Source: Paenibacillus lentus (GTDB lineage Bacteria; Bacillota; Bacilli; Paenibacillales; Paenibacillaceae). From it: a DNA stretch of 64,000 bases. Below, in pieces: positions 25,389 through 33,747 of this stretch. The stretch spans positions 3,162,001 to 3,226,000 of the forward strand of contig NZ_CP034248.1 of the NCBI RefSeq assembly GCF_003931855.1, read 5' to 3'. The notes under the pieces were generated by a model that saw nothing but the letters and a program-made list of their open reading frames with translations, made no database searches and was not told where the DNA came from. The translations under genes and the position numbers were made by a program. The number at the start of each line of letters is the position of its first letter. Position 1 is the first letter of the stretch.

Positions 25389-26489
25389 ATGTCAATCAAA
25401 GTAGCTATTTTTGGAGTAGGTTTGATCGGCGGTTCCCTGGCACTTTGCCTGAAAGGCAAGCCTGGCATAACTGTTGTAGGACATAGTCACCGTAGGGAAT
25501 CTCAACGAAGAATTATGGATCGCGGCGTCGTAGACGCCGTGACCTTATCTATGGAAGAAGCGGCGACTGACGCCGACTTCATTTTTTTGTGTGTTCCAGT
25601 AAGCAAGCTGGAGCCGTATTTGCAGCAGCTTAGTGAGCTGCCGCTGAAAGAAGGATGCATCATTACAGATGTGGGTAGTACGAAAGCTTCGGTAGCCGCC
25701 TGCGCGGCAACATTTAATCGCCCAGGGGTTCATTTCATCGGTGGGCATCCGATGGCCGGGTCGGAACGCTCCGGGGTGGAGGCAGCCTCCTCGCTGTTAT
25801 TTGAGAATGCGTATTATGTACTGACCCCTTCTGACGATGTTCCCGAGCAATCCTATGAGCGCCTGGAGCAACTCTTATCGCATACGAAAGCACAGATTGT
25901 TCGAGTTGATCCGGTGTTGCATGATGAAATTGTCGGAGCAATCAGCCATTTGCCGCATATAATTGCGGTAGCGCTCGTAAATCAAATCCGCGCCTACAAT
26001 AATGCGGACACCAATGGTTTGTATCGTATGCTGGCGGCGGGTGGTTTTCGAGACATTACGCGGATCGCTTCAAGCGATCCGGTCATATGGCGCGATATTC
26101 TCCTCAGTAATCGAGAGATTTTGCTTACTTTGCTGAAGGATTGGAATCGTGAAATGGAGGCCTTCATTCAAGTGTTGGAAGCGAAAGATGGGGAGGGGAT
26201 TGAGGAAGCGTTTAAAACTGCTAACCAATTTCGCAGCGAACTGCCGGAGCGACGCAAAGGCGTGATTACCTCGCTGTATGATATTTATATTGATGTTCCC
26301 GATCATCCTGGTATTATTGGACAGATCGCAACGCAGCTTGGCGATCAGCATATCAACCTTAGCAATATGCAAATCATTGAGAGCAGGGAAGATGTCCCCG
26401 GGGTCATGCGCTTATCTTTCCGCCAGGAGCAGGAGATGGAGCGGGCGAAACAGCTGCTGCAATCATTAAATTATAAAGTATATGTGTAA
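25389..26489 (+). CDS. tyrA: Prephenate dehydrogenase with ACT domain
   Basis: A 366-residue TyrA that oxidises and decarboxylates prephenate to 4-hydroxyphenylpyruvate for tyrosine. The NAD fold starts with VGLIGGSLAL, HFIGGHPMAGSERSGVEAA holds the catalytic His, and an ACT regulatory domain begins near residue 297 (DVPDHPGIIGQIATQLG), which likely senses tyrosine. It ends the co-directional trp-hisC-tyrA run; aroE/aroA, which follows in Bacillus subtilis, is absent. Confidence 0.95.
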   Translation: MSIKVAIFGVGLIGGSLALCLKGKPGITVVGHSHRRESQRRIMDRGVVDAVTLSMEEAATDADFIFLCVPVSKLEPYLQQLSELPLKEGCIITDVGSTKASVAACAATFNRPGVHFIGGHPMAGSERSGVEAASSLLFENAYYVLTPSDDVPEQSYERLEQLLSHTKAQIVRVDPVLHDEIVGAISHLPHIIAVALVNQIRAYNNADTNGLYRMLAAGGFRDITRIASSDPVIWRDILLSNREILLTLLKDWNREMEAFIQVLEAKDGEGIEEAFKTANQFRSELPERRKGVITSLYDIYIDVPDHPGIIGQIATQLGDQHINLSNMQIIESREDVPGVMRLSFRQEQEMERAKQLLQSLNYKVYV

Positions 26490-26549
26490 TCAGTGCAGGT
26501 GCCTAGCACCTTCTGATAAATGTAAATGTAAGCGATTTTAAAAATTGTG

Positions 26550-26579
26550 TTGACAGGATGAAAACGTATACAATATAAT
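26550..26579 (+). promoter_or_regulatory. Consensus sigma-A promoter of an orphan short unit
   Basis: TTGACA at 26550-26555 and TATAAT at 26574-26579, both perfect, with an 18-base spacer. A strong terminator begins only 62 bases after the -10 element, so this promoter appears dedicated to a short RNA. Confidence 0.75.
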
Positions 26580-26585
26580 AGAGGT

Positions 26586-26669
26586 ACAGTATGGTTTCTC
26601 TCCACTCCTATCCAAATAACTGTTGCTCTAAATTGAGCAGTGACCACTTTGCGAAGTGGTCTTTTTTTT
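26586..26669 (+). ncRNA. Candidate small RNA, about 84 bases
   Basis: The unit runs from the predicted start point (about 26586) to the end of the terminator T run (26669). It holds a CT-rich, probably single-stranded middle (26593-26622), a hairpin around TTGCTC and GAGCAG (about 26624-26641), and the terminator stem. No plausible protein fits: a frame from ATG 26591 would read through the terminator. It matches no RNA family that I can identify by eye; a leader that regulates the sigma gene at 26906 by early termination is the main alternative. Confidence 0.5.
26642..26669 (+). terminator. Terminator of the short orphan unit
   Basis: GACCACTT (26642-26649), loop TGCG, AAGTGGTC (26654-26661) and eight T. 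The stem is perfect. Confidence 0.92.
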
Positions 26670-26905
26670 GTTTAATTAAAAATGCTGCAACCATTTGCTT
26701 GGCGCTTCCGTCTAGATATTGGAGCATGCTACATAGCTGTTTATTTTTCAAATCCAAATTCTGTGGTATAATATTCAAGGTATGGATGACAGTCTGCTAA
26801 TTCAGAAATAATTTGGTTTTAAAATATTTTGTTTAGAAACCGCAACTTTTTGGATCCTGTTCGGTAATAAATAAGAGAGAGAGTCGAACGGGAAGAAGCA
26901 CATGG

Positions 26906-27523
26906 ATGGGCGAGGAGGATCGCACTCAAATGACGGATTCCCAAATGATTCGTGAAATTAAGGAAGGCAATACGGAGCTGTATTCGGAATTAATGCGAAG
27001 ATATCAACGTAAAATATTGGCCTTCATCTATCACATGTTGAAGAGCGCTCATTTAGAGCTGATGGCAGAAGATTTATGCTCGGAAACGTTCTATAAAGCA
27101 TTTCGGAGTTTACACTCCTTCCGTGAAGTAGATGCATCATTTTCAACTTGGTTGTATACGATTGCTAGAAATACCGTGCTTAGTGAGTTGCGCAAGCAGC
27201 GTGCCGGAAGCGTTCCGTTAGAAGAGAGCGGCATTGTACCGGTAGCACCAAGCGAGCTTGTGCCAGAGCAGGCAATACTTCGGAGCGAGAAAGTTGGATT
27301 GGTGCGCGAAGCAATTAACAACCTTCCGGAAAAGCAAAGGTCGGCGCTCATACTCCGCGAGTATGACCAACTGGACTATCAGGAGATCGCGAATGTGCTA
27401 GGACAAAGTGTGAGTGCAGTAAAATCTTTGTTATTCCGTGCACGCAGTAGCGTAAAAAGTCAGCTTGAACCCTACTTTTATGAACAGACTTACGAGCCGT
27501 ATGAAGGGATGAAAAGCAGATGA
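26906..27523 (+). CDS. ECF-type RNA polymerase sigma factor
   Basis: A 205-residue ECF sigma factor. Region 2 (about residues 25-95) has ELMRRYQRKILAFIYHML, LCSETFYKAFRSLHSF and FSTWLYTIARN; region 4 (about 135-190) has LPEKQRSALILREYDQLDYQEIA and the recognition helix SAVKSLLFRARSSVK. It directs polymerase to a small stress or surface regulon and is held by the anti-sigma factor encoded next (4-base overlap). ATG 26906 is used; ATG 26930 after GAGGAGG is possible. A CAAC box near 26843 and CGGTA near 26861 could be its own promoter, but the fit is loose. Confidence 0.92.
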   Translation: MGEEDRTQMTDSQMIREIKEGNTELYSELMRRYQRKILAFIYHMLKSAHLELMAEDLCSETFYKAFRSLHSFREVDASFSTWLYTIARNTVLSELRKQRAGSVPLEESGIVPVAPSELVPEQAILRSEKVGLVREAINNLPEKQRSALILREYDQLDYQEIANVLGQSVSAVKSLLFRARSSVKSQLEPYFYEQTYEPYEGMKSR

Positions 27524-28122
27524 ATTGTAGAGAAGCCCAAGAGCTGTTCGGCTTAATACCCGACTTACCGGACAATCACCCTCAGCGTAAAATGCTGGAG
27601 TGGCATATTTTGGGCTGCGAATACTGTGCGGCTGAGTATTCCGTCTGGCAGGAAAGCATGGAGATGTTCCATGAATTGCCGACGGAAGTTTCAGCTGAGG
27701 AAGCCGAGCGAATAAACCGTAGAGTTATGGATCGAATCTATGCCGAATCCCCTTGGCTCGCGCCTGGCGGTGAGCATAGTAAAGTGACCAATCGGCTTAG
27801 AAGACGTGTGTCGATATGGTCAGCCTGTTTTTTGGCAGTATTCTTGTGCAGCTTTCTCGTTTTTATCATTGGGGGGTACGGCCAGTCCAATCAATCGATC
27901 AAACCGGCCACAGGTGTTTTACAGCCTGCAGTGGTAACGGCGGATAGGAGTACCGCTTCGGATTTGCCTATATTTGATCTATCCAGCGTATCAAGGGGGA
28001 TTGTAGAGCCGTTTGTCGTGCAAATGGGTCCTGCATATCCGCAGTACTGGATGATCCTATCGATGGCAGGAATGGTGCTGGCGTTGATTTCCTTTAAGGG
28101 TATACGTCGGTCAAGGAGATAA
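27520..28122 (+). CDS. Anti-sigma factor with zinc-finger (ZAS) motif
   Basis: A 200-residue membrane anti-sigma factor. The N-terminal domain has the H-x3-C-x2-C motif (HILGCEYC, about residues 28-35) of zinc-binding anti-sigma domains, which clamps the sigma factor. A membrane segment follows (about 96-118, SACFLAVFLCSFLVFIIGG), then an outer part and a second hydrophobic stretch near the C-terminus (MILSMAGMVLALISF). Its ATG overlaps the sigma stop, ensuring equal synthesis. The signal that releases sigma cannot be seen. Confidence 0.88.
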   Translation: MNCREAQELFGLIPDLPDNHPQRKMLEWHILGCEYCAAEYSVWQESMEMFHELPTEVSAEEAERINRRVMDRIYAESPWLAPGGEHSKVTNRLRRRVSIWSACFLAVFLCSFLVFIIGGYGQSNQSIKPATGVLQPAVVTADRSTASDLPIFDLSSVSRGIVEPFVVQMGPAYPQYWMILSMAGMVLALISFKGIRRSRR

Positions 28123-28138
28123 TTGAAATTGAAATTCC

Positions 28139-28174
28139 AAGCGCTTCTTCCCCTTTACCGGGAAGGAGCGCTTG
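28139..28174 (+). terminator. Hairpin after anti-sigma gene
   Basis: AAGCGCTTCTTCCC (28139-28152) pairs with GGGAAGGAGCGCTT (28160-28173), one G-T pair. Only a short T-rich stretch (GTATTT) follows, so it may terminate or protect the message end. Confidence 0.6.
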
Positions 28175-28236
28175 TATTTAAGAGTGTAACCATATATATT
28201 GTTCATCAGCAATGCAAAACTAGGCGGAGGTACTAC

Positions 28237-28824
28237 ATGATTGTCGGATTAATTCGTCATGGACTAACAGACTGGAACGCAGCAGGCAAAATTCAAGGAC
28301 AAAGTGATATTCCGCTCAATGACGAGGGGCGGAAGCAGGCTGTCAAGCTGGCGGAAAGGCTTAAGCATGAAAGCGATGCGCAGCCATGGGATTTTATCAT
28401 GACTAGCGGTTTATCGCGTGCTCAGGAAACGGGCTCAATTATAGCTGATATTTTGGGCATCCCATTATATGATCCCGATTCAAGATTAATGGAAAGAGCA
28501 TTCGGTCAAATCGAGGGCTTAACCTCTGAGGAGCGGGAAACGCTCTGGGGCAAAGAGTGGAGCACACTCGATCTTGGCCAGGAGAAGGATGAGGATATTC
28601 GCAAGCGCGCTCTTGAATTTATGGAAGAGTTGCACGAACGCTACCCTGATAAGCGAATCCTTGTTGTATCTCATGGCGCATTGCTGGCTCAACTATATAT
28701 TGCCTTATACGATAATAAATACACGGATCGAATCGGCAATTTATCGCTTACGATTGTGGAGAAGAAGGAACAGCGTTGGGATTTGCTGCTGTATAACTGT
28801 ACACGGCATTTAGAGGGGAATTAG
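28237..28824 (+). CDS. Histidine phosphatase family protein
   Basis: A 195-residue member of the phosphoglycerate-mutase-like superfamily. The phospho-acceptor motif LIRHGLTDWN is at residues 4-13, SGLSRAQETGSII holds the second Arg, ERAFGQIEG the Glu, and VVSHGALL the second His. Such proteins act as broad phosphatases rather than glycolytic mutases when short like this. ATG 28237 follows CGGAGGT; the frame extends further upstream but that part covers the previous hairpin and is not translated. The substrate is unknown. Confidence 0.88.
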   Translation: MIVGLIRHGLTDWNAAGKIQGQSDIPLNDEGRKQAVKLAERLKHESDAQPWDFIMTSGLSRAQETGSIIADILGIPLYDPDSRLMERAFGQIEGLTSEERETLWGKEWSTLDLGQEKDEDIRKRALEFMEELHERYPDKRILVVSHGALLAQLYIALYDNKYTDRIGNLSLTIVEKKEQRWDLLLYNCTRHLEGN

Positions 28825-28833
28825 CAGGGAACG

Positions 28834-28868
28834 AATAATCCGGCAGAAAAGCCGGGTTATTTTTTTTG
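28834..28868 (+). terminator. Intrinsic terminator after phosphatase gene
   Basis: AATAATCCGGC (28834-28844), a 6-base loop and GCCGGGTTATT (28851-28861) followed by seven T. Confidence 0.9.
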
Positions 28869-28932
28869 CGAGAATTGGAATAAAAGCCGCAAATTTTCCC
28901 ATAATGGTAGTAAAACAGCGAGGCGGTAAAAT

Positions 28933-30021
28933 ATGGACTTGGCGGAAATGCTCACCTTTGCCGATATCGGACAGCTTAGCAGAATAGCGGATCATTATCA
29001 ATGTGAATGCAATGGAAATTCCAAGCGTGATTTGATACAGTCGATTCTTCAAACGATTGGGCGAAGAGAGTTTATTGAACAACATGTCGATCAATTAAGC
29101 CTGGAAGACTTGCGCTTTTTGAATATGCTGCTTTTTGACGGGAGACGCCAGTTCAGTTTGGAAGAGTTGATCGCTTGTGCACAGCAGTCGCGATTCACCC
29201 AGGATGCAAAGGATCGTGAGAGTCCCAGGGATGTCATCACTAGATTCAGGCGGCGCGGATGGCTGTTTAACGGTTCGACGGCAAGCACAATGTATTTGTT
29301 CGAAGTTCCGGAGGATCTGAAACGACGTTTCAAAGAGACGCTGGAGGCTCGCTTTAAATCAGCGATCCAAGGAGCTGACACAGAGCCAACCGTCTACAGG
29401 GAGGAGTACGATCTGCTCCCAAAGGATTTAAGAGAGCTGCTCGATTATGTGCATCAACACGAGATTCCCTTGAATGGGGAGGGTGTCATGTATCGGAGAA
29501 ATCAGATACAGCTCATGGAGAAGCTCCACGTTGCTGAACCGTTAGTAGGAAGAGGCTGGAGGTTTGGTTATGGCCGCAGGTTCAAGGATTACCCGAGCCG
29601 CCTTGCCTTGTTGTATGATTATGCTTATCACATGAAGTGGATTCGGGAGGAAGGTGGGCTATTGGTCTTGACTGCTAAAGGAAACGAGTATCTCGCAGAG
29701 AATAAACAGGAGCCGATGATACAGTTTGTTAGCTTTTGGTTAAGACTTTATAAAGGGCCAATCCCTAACTTGCTATCTCTAATGTACTGGATAGAACGAT
29801 GTTCCACTGAATGGGTAACGGCAGCTTCGCTATTTGAGAGGCTGGAGCTTTTGATCAAACCTTTTTTTTACGACACTCCTGAGTCGATTTTTGAAGAACG
29901 CATTTTGCGGATGATGCTGCATTTGGGCATGCTGCGAATCGGTGAAGATGATTCCCGCGAACGATTTGTGCAGACAACTCCATTTGGGAAGCACTGTGTT
30001 AAGCAGCTTCAAAAACGTTGA
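28933..30021 (+). CDS. Unknown 362-residue protein
   Basis: I do not recognise this family with confidence. The protein is soluble, helical and rich in Arg, Leu and Glu, with no signal or membrane segment. The N-terminus (residues 1-40, ending NSKRDLIQSILQTI) resembles a SAP-like or helicase-associated helical pair; several stretches (LLFDGRRQFSLEELIACA, VITRFRRRGWLFNG, LLVLTAKGNEYLAEN) look like winged-helix units. That pattern suggests a nucleic-acid or protein scaffold role, but this is inference. The start follows GCGAGGCGG. It has its own region between terminators and the gamma carbonic anhydrase gene. Confidence 0.8.
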   Translation: MDLAEMLTFADIGQLSRIADHYQCECNGNSKRDLIQSILQTIGRREFIEQHVDQLSLEDLRFLNMLLFDGRRQFSLEELIACAQQSRFTQDAKDRESPRDVITRFRRRGWLFNGSTASTMYLFEVPEDLKRRFKETLEARFKSAIQGADTEPTVYREEYDLLPKDLRELLDYVHQHEIPLNGEGVMYRRNQIQLMEKLHVAEPLVGRGWRFGYGRRFKDYPSRLALLYDYAYHMKWIREEGGLLVLTAKGNEYLAENKQEPMIQFVSFWLRLYKGPIPNLLSLMYWIERCSTEWVTAASLFERLELLIKPFFYDTPESIFEERILRMMLHLGMLRIGEDDSRERFVQTTPFGKHCVKQLQKR

Positions 30022-30112
30022 ATACTTGTGGAAGTAGGTTCATCTACTTCATTGACAACAGCAAATCATACTGTTACAATCACTCCCAATTAATCGCGGA
30101 GGGGTGGTTATC

Positions 30113-30616
30113 ATGTTACTGGAATACCGGGGAAAAAGACCTATTGTAGACGCTTCAGTGTTTGTGGCGGAGGGTGTAAAACTTATCGGTGACGTAACCG
30201 TGGGCAAGGAGAGCAGTGTTTGGTTTAACGCTGTGCTTAGGGGAGACCTAGCAGAGATTGTTATTGGGGAAAGAACTAATCTTCAGGACGGAGTTATTGG
30301 CCATGTAAACACCGGACAGCCCTTAATTGTTGAAGATGATGTCTCTGTCGGCCACGCCGCGATTATCCACGGCTGTCATATAGGCAAAGGCACTTTAATT
30401 GGGATGGGGGCTATCATCTTAAACGGAGCTGCTCTTGGTGAATATGCTTTAATAGGAGCAGGTTCTTTAGTCACGGAAAACACAGTTATCCCCCCTTATA
30501 CGCTAGTTTTGGGTACACCCGCAAGGGTGGTTCGCGAACTAACGGAAGCCGATTTGCAGCGGATGAAGCTTACAACTGACAGTTATGTAGTGAAAGGAAA
30601 AGAATATAGGATCTAG
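30113..30616 (+). CDS. Gamma carbonic anhydrase family protein
   Basis: A 167-residue left-handed beta-helix protein of the YrdA/PaaY/gamma-CA type. Hexapeptide repeats run throughout (IGDVTVGKES, IVIGERTNLQDG, IGKGTLIGMGAIILNGAALGE). The zinc-site histidines are at GHVN, VGHAA and IHG, as in the family. Proteins of this kind may hydrate CO2 or act on acyl thioesters; the substrate is not evident. ATG 30113 follows GGAGGGG at eight bases; GTG 30104 overlaps that site and is unlikely. Confidence 0.9.
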   Translation: MLLEYRGKRPIVDASVFVAEGVKLIGDVTVGKESSVWFNAVLRGDLAEIVIGERTNLQDGVIGHVNTGQPLIVEDDVSVGHAAIIHGCHIGKGTLIGMGAIILNGAALGEYALIGAGSLVTENTVIPPYTLVLGTPARVVRELTEADLQRMKLTTDSYVVKGKEYRI

Positions 30617-30631
30617 TTGGAGGTGCATCCT

Positions 30632-30829
30632 ATGGATCAGATGAAGGTAACTTACGAAGTGATGCTTGGCCTTGCTGCGGAGATGATATGGGATGAAGCT
30701 CTGCGTAAACATCGTTCCGAGCAAATATACAGTGAAATTGATTCCGCTTTGGCCAAGGGTGACGAGGAAGCCTTTCGTGCTTTGACAGAAGAACTGAAAG
30801 CGCTGGAAAATTTGAAGGAATGCCGTTAA
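30632..30829 (+). CDS. IDEAL-domain small protein
   Basis: A 65-residue protein of the IDEAL-domain type: EMIWDEALRKHRSEQIYSEI then DSALAKGDEEAFRALTEEL, two helices with the D-AL-x-KGDEEAF pattern. In Bacillus this domain forms the end of YpiB, encoded near ypiF and qcrA, as here. It may bind protein or RNA; the role is not established. ATG 30632 follows TTGGAGGTG; a TTG at 30617 overlaps that site and is rejected. The terminator overlaps its last codons. Confidence 0.8.
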   Translation: MDQMKVTYEVMLGLAAEMIWDEALRKHRSEQIYSEIDSALAKGDEEAFRALTEELKALENLKECR

Positions 30830-30846
30830 TGGTATTCCTTTTTCTT
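30815..30846 (+). terminator. Terminator overlapping the IDEAL gene end
   Basis: AAGGAATGCC (30815-30824) pairs with GGTATTCCTT (30831-30840), followed by TTTTCTT; the stop codon lies in the loop. Confidence 0.8.
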
Positions 30847-30905
30847 ATTCTTTTAATTTCGTGCGTCCGTGTATATAATGTTTACAGTTAAGGAGGGGGA
30901 TACAT

Positions 30906-31328
30906 ATGAAATTCAGTGATATAGAAGCATCTTCCTGGGAGGAATTGCGTCCATATTTAGATACATGTCTTATTCCGGTTACCGGGCTAACCGGAAGCGA
31001 ACAACCCTATGAGGTGACGGCTGCGTTGGAGAGATTGAGAGACGTGATGGATTGGATTGAGCTGCCTTTCAAAGGTAGAGTGGTTACTTACCCATCTTTT
31101 CAATACGGCAGGGATATTGTTTTGTCGCAAATAAATGAAATATGTCACAATGTCAAGTTGTCTGGTTTTGCCTATATTATTGTCGTGTCCGCTGATGTTG
31201 AGCTACCTGCGGATAGGATTACGAATGCGGACCTAATCGTTGATACAAGCTGGATTAAGGGGTTTGAGAGACATGAAGTGGGAGCGGCCTTGGGAAGGGA
31301 AATTCAACAAATGTGGATAGAAAACTAA
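30906..31328 (+). CDS. ypiF: YpiF-like protein
   Basis: A 140-residue soluble protein, YpiF family. It has a two-part pattern: an N-terminal strand region (LIPVTGLTGSEQPYE) and a C-terminal FAYIIVVSADVELP core with NADLIVDTSW. No catalytic motif is known. It precedes qcrA exactly as in Bacillus subtilis, which supports the name. It starts at ATG after AAGGAGGGGG. The function is not known in the family. Confidence 0.8.
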   Translation: MKFSDIEASSWEELRPYLDTCLIPVTGLTGSEQPYEVTAALERLRDVMDWIELPFKGRVVTYPSFQYGRDIVLSQINEICHNVKLSGFAYIIVVSADVELPADRITNADLIVDTSWIKGFERHEVGAALGREIQQMWIEN

Positions 31329-31404
31329 AAAAACTAATTGTGACAAATTATCAACATTTTATACACTCCCTCAGCGTCGGCAGTGCAAAAGGCGATGGAT
31401 ATTC

Positions 31405-31433
31405 TTGACGCTCTTAGAACCCTAATATATTAT
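31405..31433 (+). promoter_or_regulatory. qcrABC promoter
   Basis: TTGACG (31405-31410) and TATTAT (31428-31433) with a 17-base spacer. About 50 bases upstream, TTGTGA at 31338-31343 and TCAACA seven bases later look like a degenerate Rex-type site; that part is speculative. Confidence 0.6.
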
Positions 31434-31511
31434 TAATATGTCTTACCAAAAGATGTGATATTTATCATTGAAACGGGAGAGAATTGGCTTGCAAAGGGGG
31501 TTGGAGAGAGT

Positions 31512-32054
31512 ATGAGTATTCATAACGACGAGCATGAATCATCGCATAAACCGCTTACACGTAAGGAAATGTCCCGCCGGCAGTTTCTTACATATACGCT
31601 GGGAGGCGCTACCGCTTTCATGGTGGGTGGGGCAGCACTGCCAATGGTACGTTTCGCTGTAGATCCAATTCTACAGAAGAAAGGCGAGGGGACTTTTGTC
31701 AAGGTGGTTGAAGTTAGTAAGATAACCGACGAACCGCAGGAGTTCACATTCGAGTTGCAGCAGCAGGATGGCTGGTACTTGAGTTCAGCGTCACTCGTAG
31801 CTTGGATTCGTAAAGACGCCAGCGGAAAAATTTATGCGCTTTCACCGATTTGTAAGCATTTGGGTTGTACGGTTGGGTGGAACAGCAACGCGAATTTTCC
31901 TAACCAGTACCATTGTCCTTGTCATGGCGCGTATTATACGAAAGAGGGCAAGCAAATGGCTGTTGCGTCCGCTCCGCTTGACGAATACAAGGTCATGCTG
32001 AAGGATGATTGGGTCTATTTGGGGGATATTATCCCGAATAGTATCGTGAAATAA
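31512..32054 (+). CDS. qcrA: Menaquinol-cytochrome c reductase, Rieske subunit
   Basis: A 180-residue Rieske 2Fe-2S protein. The cluster motifs CKHLGC and CPCHG (about residues 115-120 and 135-139) hold the two Cys and two His ligands. The N-terminus has SRRQFLTYTLGG, a twin-arginine signal that stays as an anchor, so the folded cluster domain is exported by Tat. It takes electrons from menaquinol at the outer membrane face. ATG 31512 follows GGAGAGAG; an earlier in-frame ATG at 31455 lacks a site. First gene of qcrABC. Confidence 0.96.
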   Translation: MSIHNDEHESSHKPLTRKEMSRRQFLTYTLGGATAFMVGGAALPMVRFAVDPILQKKGEGTFVKVVEVSKITDEPQEFTFELQQQDGWYLSSASLVAWIRKDASGKIYALSPICKHLGCTVGWNSNANFPNQYHCPCHGAYYTKEGKQMAVASAPLDEYKVMLKDDWVYLGDIIPNSIVK

Positions 32055-32070
32055 GGAGGCGTAGATTCGG

Positions 32071-32742
32071 ATGTTTAAAAATGTGTACAACTGGATTGAT
32101 GAACGTCTTGATATCACGCCAATTTGGAGAGATGTGGCAGATCACGAGGTGCCTGAACACGTTAACCCTGCGCATCATTTCTCTGCTTTCGTGTATTGCT
32201 TTGGTGGCTTGACGTTCTTTATTACTGTTATCCAGATCTTGTCGGGAATGTTCCTTACAATGTATTACGTTCCTGATATTATTAATGCTTATGCCAGTGT
32301 GGAATACTTGCAGACACAGGTCGCATTTGGTCAGATCGTCCGCGGTATGCATCACTGGGGAGCAAGTTTGGTTATCGTCATGATGTTCCTTCATACACTA
32401 CGGGTATTCTTTACAGGCTCGTACAAAGCGCCGCGTGAGATGAACTGGGTTGTAGGCATGCTCATATTCTTTGTCATGATCGGACTTGGTCTGACCGGCT
32501 ATTTGCTGCCATGGGACAACAAGGCTTATTTTGCAACGAAAGTAACGCTAGAAATTGCTAACTCTGTGCCGGTTCTTGGGCCGGTCATCAAAGAACTGCT
32601 TCAAGGCGGTTCCATCGTAGGGGCTGAGACGCTTACTCGTTTCTTTGCTATTCACGTGTTCTTCCTCCCGGCCGTGCTGCTTATCCTTCTGGTAGGACAC
32701 TTTATCATGATCCGCAGACAGGGTATTTCCGGTCCACTATAA
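32071..32742 (+). CDS. qcrB: Menaquinol-cytochrome c reductase, cytochrome b subunit
   Basis: A 223-residue cytochrome b6-type protein with four membrane helices. The heme-ligand histidines lie in HHWGASLVIVMMFLHTLR and in helix D (FFAIHVFFLP). GYLLPWDNKAYFATKV is the quinol-site loop. It starts with MFKNVYNWIDERL as in other Bacillales and is preceded by AAGGAGG. It carries the electron path between two hemes across the membrane. Confidence 0.97.
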   Translation: MFKNVYNWIDERLDITPIWRDVADHEVPEHVNPAHHFSAFVYCFGGLTFFITVIQILSGMFLTMYYVPDIINAYASVEYLQTQVAFGQIVRGMHHWGASLVIVMMFLHTLRVFFTGSYKAPREMNWVVGMLIFFVMIGLGLTGYLLPWDNKAYFATKVTLEIANSVPVLGPVIKELLQGGSIVGAETLTRFFAIHVFFLPAVLLILLVGHFIMIRRQGISGPL

Positions 32743-32764
32743 TATTGAGAAGGGAGGCATGAAC

Positions 32765-33643
32765 ATGGCTCACGTAGACAAATCGAAATCGAAAGAAAAA
32801 GTCGTATTTGTCGGCGATTCGCGCGTACGAAAGGGTAGCGGATTTATCACTCCTCCTGATTATACGGCATATCCCGGTAAGTCGGAGGCATTTATTCCGA
32901 ACTTTTTGTTAAAAGAATGGATGGTTGGCGTTGTCGTACTTGTTGGCTTCCTAGTATTGACAATTTCGGAGCCGGCTCCACTCGGTTACCCCGCTAATCC
33001 AAGCGCATCAGTTATTCCGATGCCGGACTGGTATTTCTTGTTCCTCTATCAGTATCTGAAATATCCATACGCTTCGGGAGACTGGGTTGTACTTGGAACA
33101 TTGGGTATTCCCGGCGTAGCTTTTGGCGGTTTATTGCTCGCTCCGTTCTTGGATCGCGGGAAGGAACGTCGCTTCTATCGCCGTCCGATCGCCTCCTCGT
33201 TGATGTTCCTGTCGCTAGCAGCTATCGTTTATTTGACGAACGTAGCCTGGACGCATTATAAGCATGAGCTTGAAGCGTCTGGAACACAGCCCGAGCATAT
33301 TCAGCGTGAAGAAGAGGCTCGGGAGAAACGGGAACGAGGGTTGCCTACTTCAAATGCGGTTCGGCAGAAAGAAGTTGCCATCGTGGATAAAGATGATCCT
33401 GCTATGGAGTATTATAAGAAGGCAACCTGCATCAACTGCCATGCAGCCGATTTGAAAGGAACCGCTGCTCCTTCACTGCGCGGGATCGGAGACAAGTACA
33501 ACAAGGACGAAATTCTGACAATTATCAAAGAAGGCTACAACACGATGCAGCCGATGTATCAGGCAGCGACTACCGCGGGTCTGACGGATGAGGATATTGA
33601 TCATTTGGCTGAATGGCTTGCGAAACAAAAAGCGGAACAGTAA
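32765..33643 (+). CDS. qcrC: Menaquinol-cytochrome c reductase, subunit IV/cytochrome c fusion
   Basis: A 292-residue fusion. The N-terminal half has the subunit-IV-like helices (PMPDWYFLFLYQYLKYP); the C-terminal half is a cytochrome c domain with the heme site CINCH (about residue 222) and an axial Met in NTMQPMYQ. This b/c fusion is typical of Bacillales bc complexes. ATG 32765 is chosen with GGAGG seven bases upstream; ATG 32759 is too close to that site. It is followed by a strong terminator. Confidence 0.96.
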   Translation: MAHVDKSKSKEKVVFVGDSRVRKGSGFITPPDYTAYPGKSEAFIPNFLLKEWMVGVVVLVGFLVLTISEPAPLGYPANPSASVIPMPDWYFLFLYQYLKYPYASGDWVVLGTLGIPGVAFGGLLLAPFLDRGKERRFYRRPIASSLMFLSLAAIVYLTNVAWTHYKHELEASGTQPEHIQREEEAREKRERGLPTSNAVRQKEVAIVDKDDPAMEYYKKATCINCHAADLKGTAAPSLRGIGDKYNKDEILTIIKEGYNTMQPMYQAATTAGLTDEDIDHLAEWLAKQKAEQ

Positions 33644-33660
33644 AATAGTAATGAAGTAAA

Positions 33661-33690
33661 ACCTGATCGCTATCATGCGATCAGGTTTTT
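33661..33690 (+). terminator. Terminator after qcrABC
   Basis: ACCTGATCGC (33661-33670), loop TATCAT, GCGATCAGGT (33677-33686) and five T, a perfect 10-bp stem. Confidence 0.93.
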
Positions 33691-33747
33691 GGTTTCATAA
33701 AACCAAGCAATGCCGGGCGAAAGCATGGTATGGAAGGAGCATGAACG

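Noticed and set aside
26496..26516. Palindrome AGGTGC-CTA-GCACCT just after tyrA
   Set aside because: The stem is perfect but only six base pairs and no T run follows, so it is not counted as a terminator; a weak processing hairpin is possible.
26591..26800. 69-codon open frame starting inside the short orphan RNA unit
   Set aside because: It reads through the strong terminator at 26642-26669 and has an unnatural, Cys- and Phe-rich composition; it is not a believable protein.
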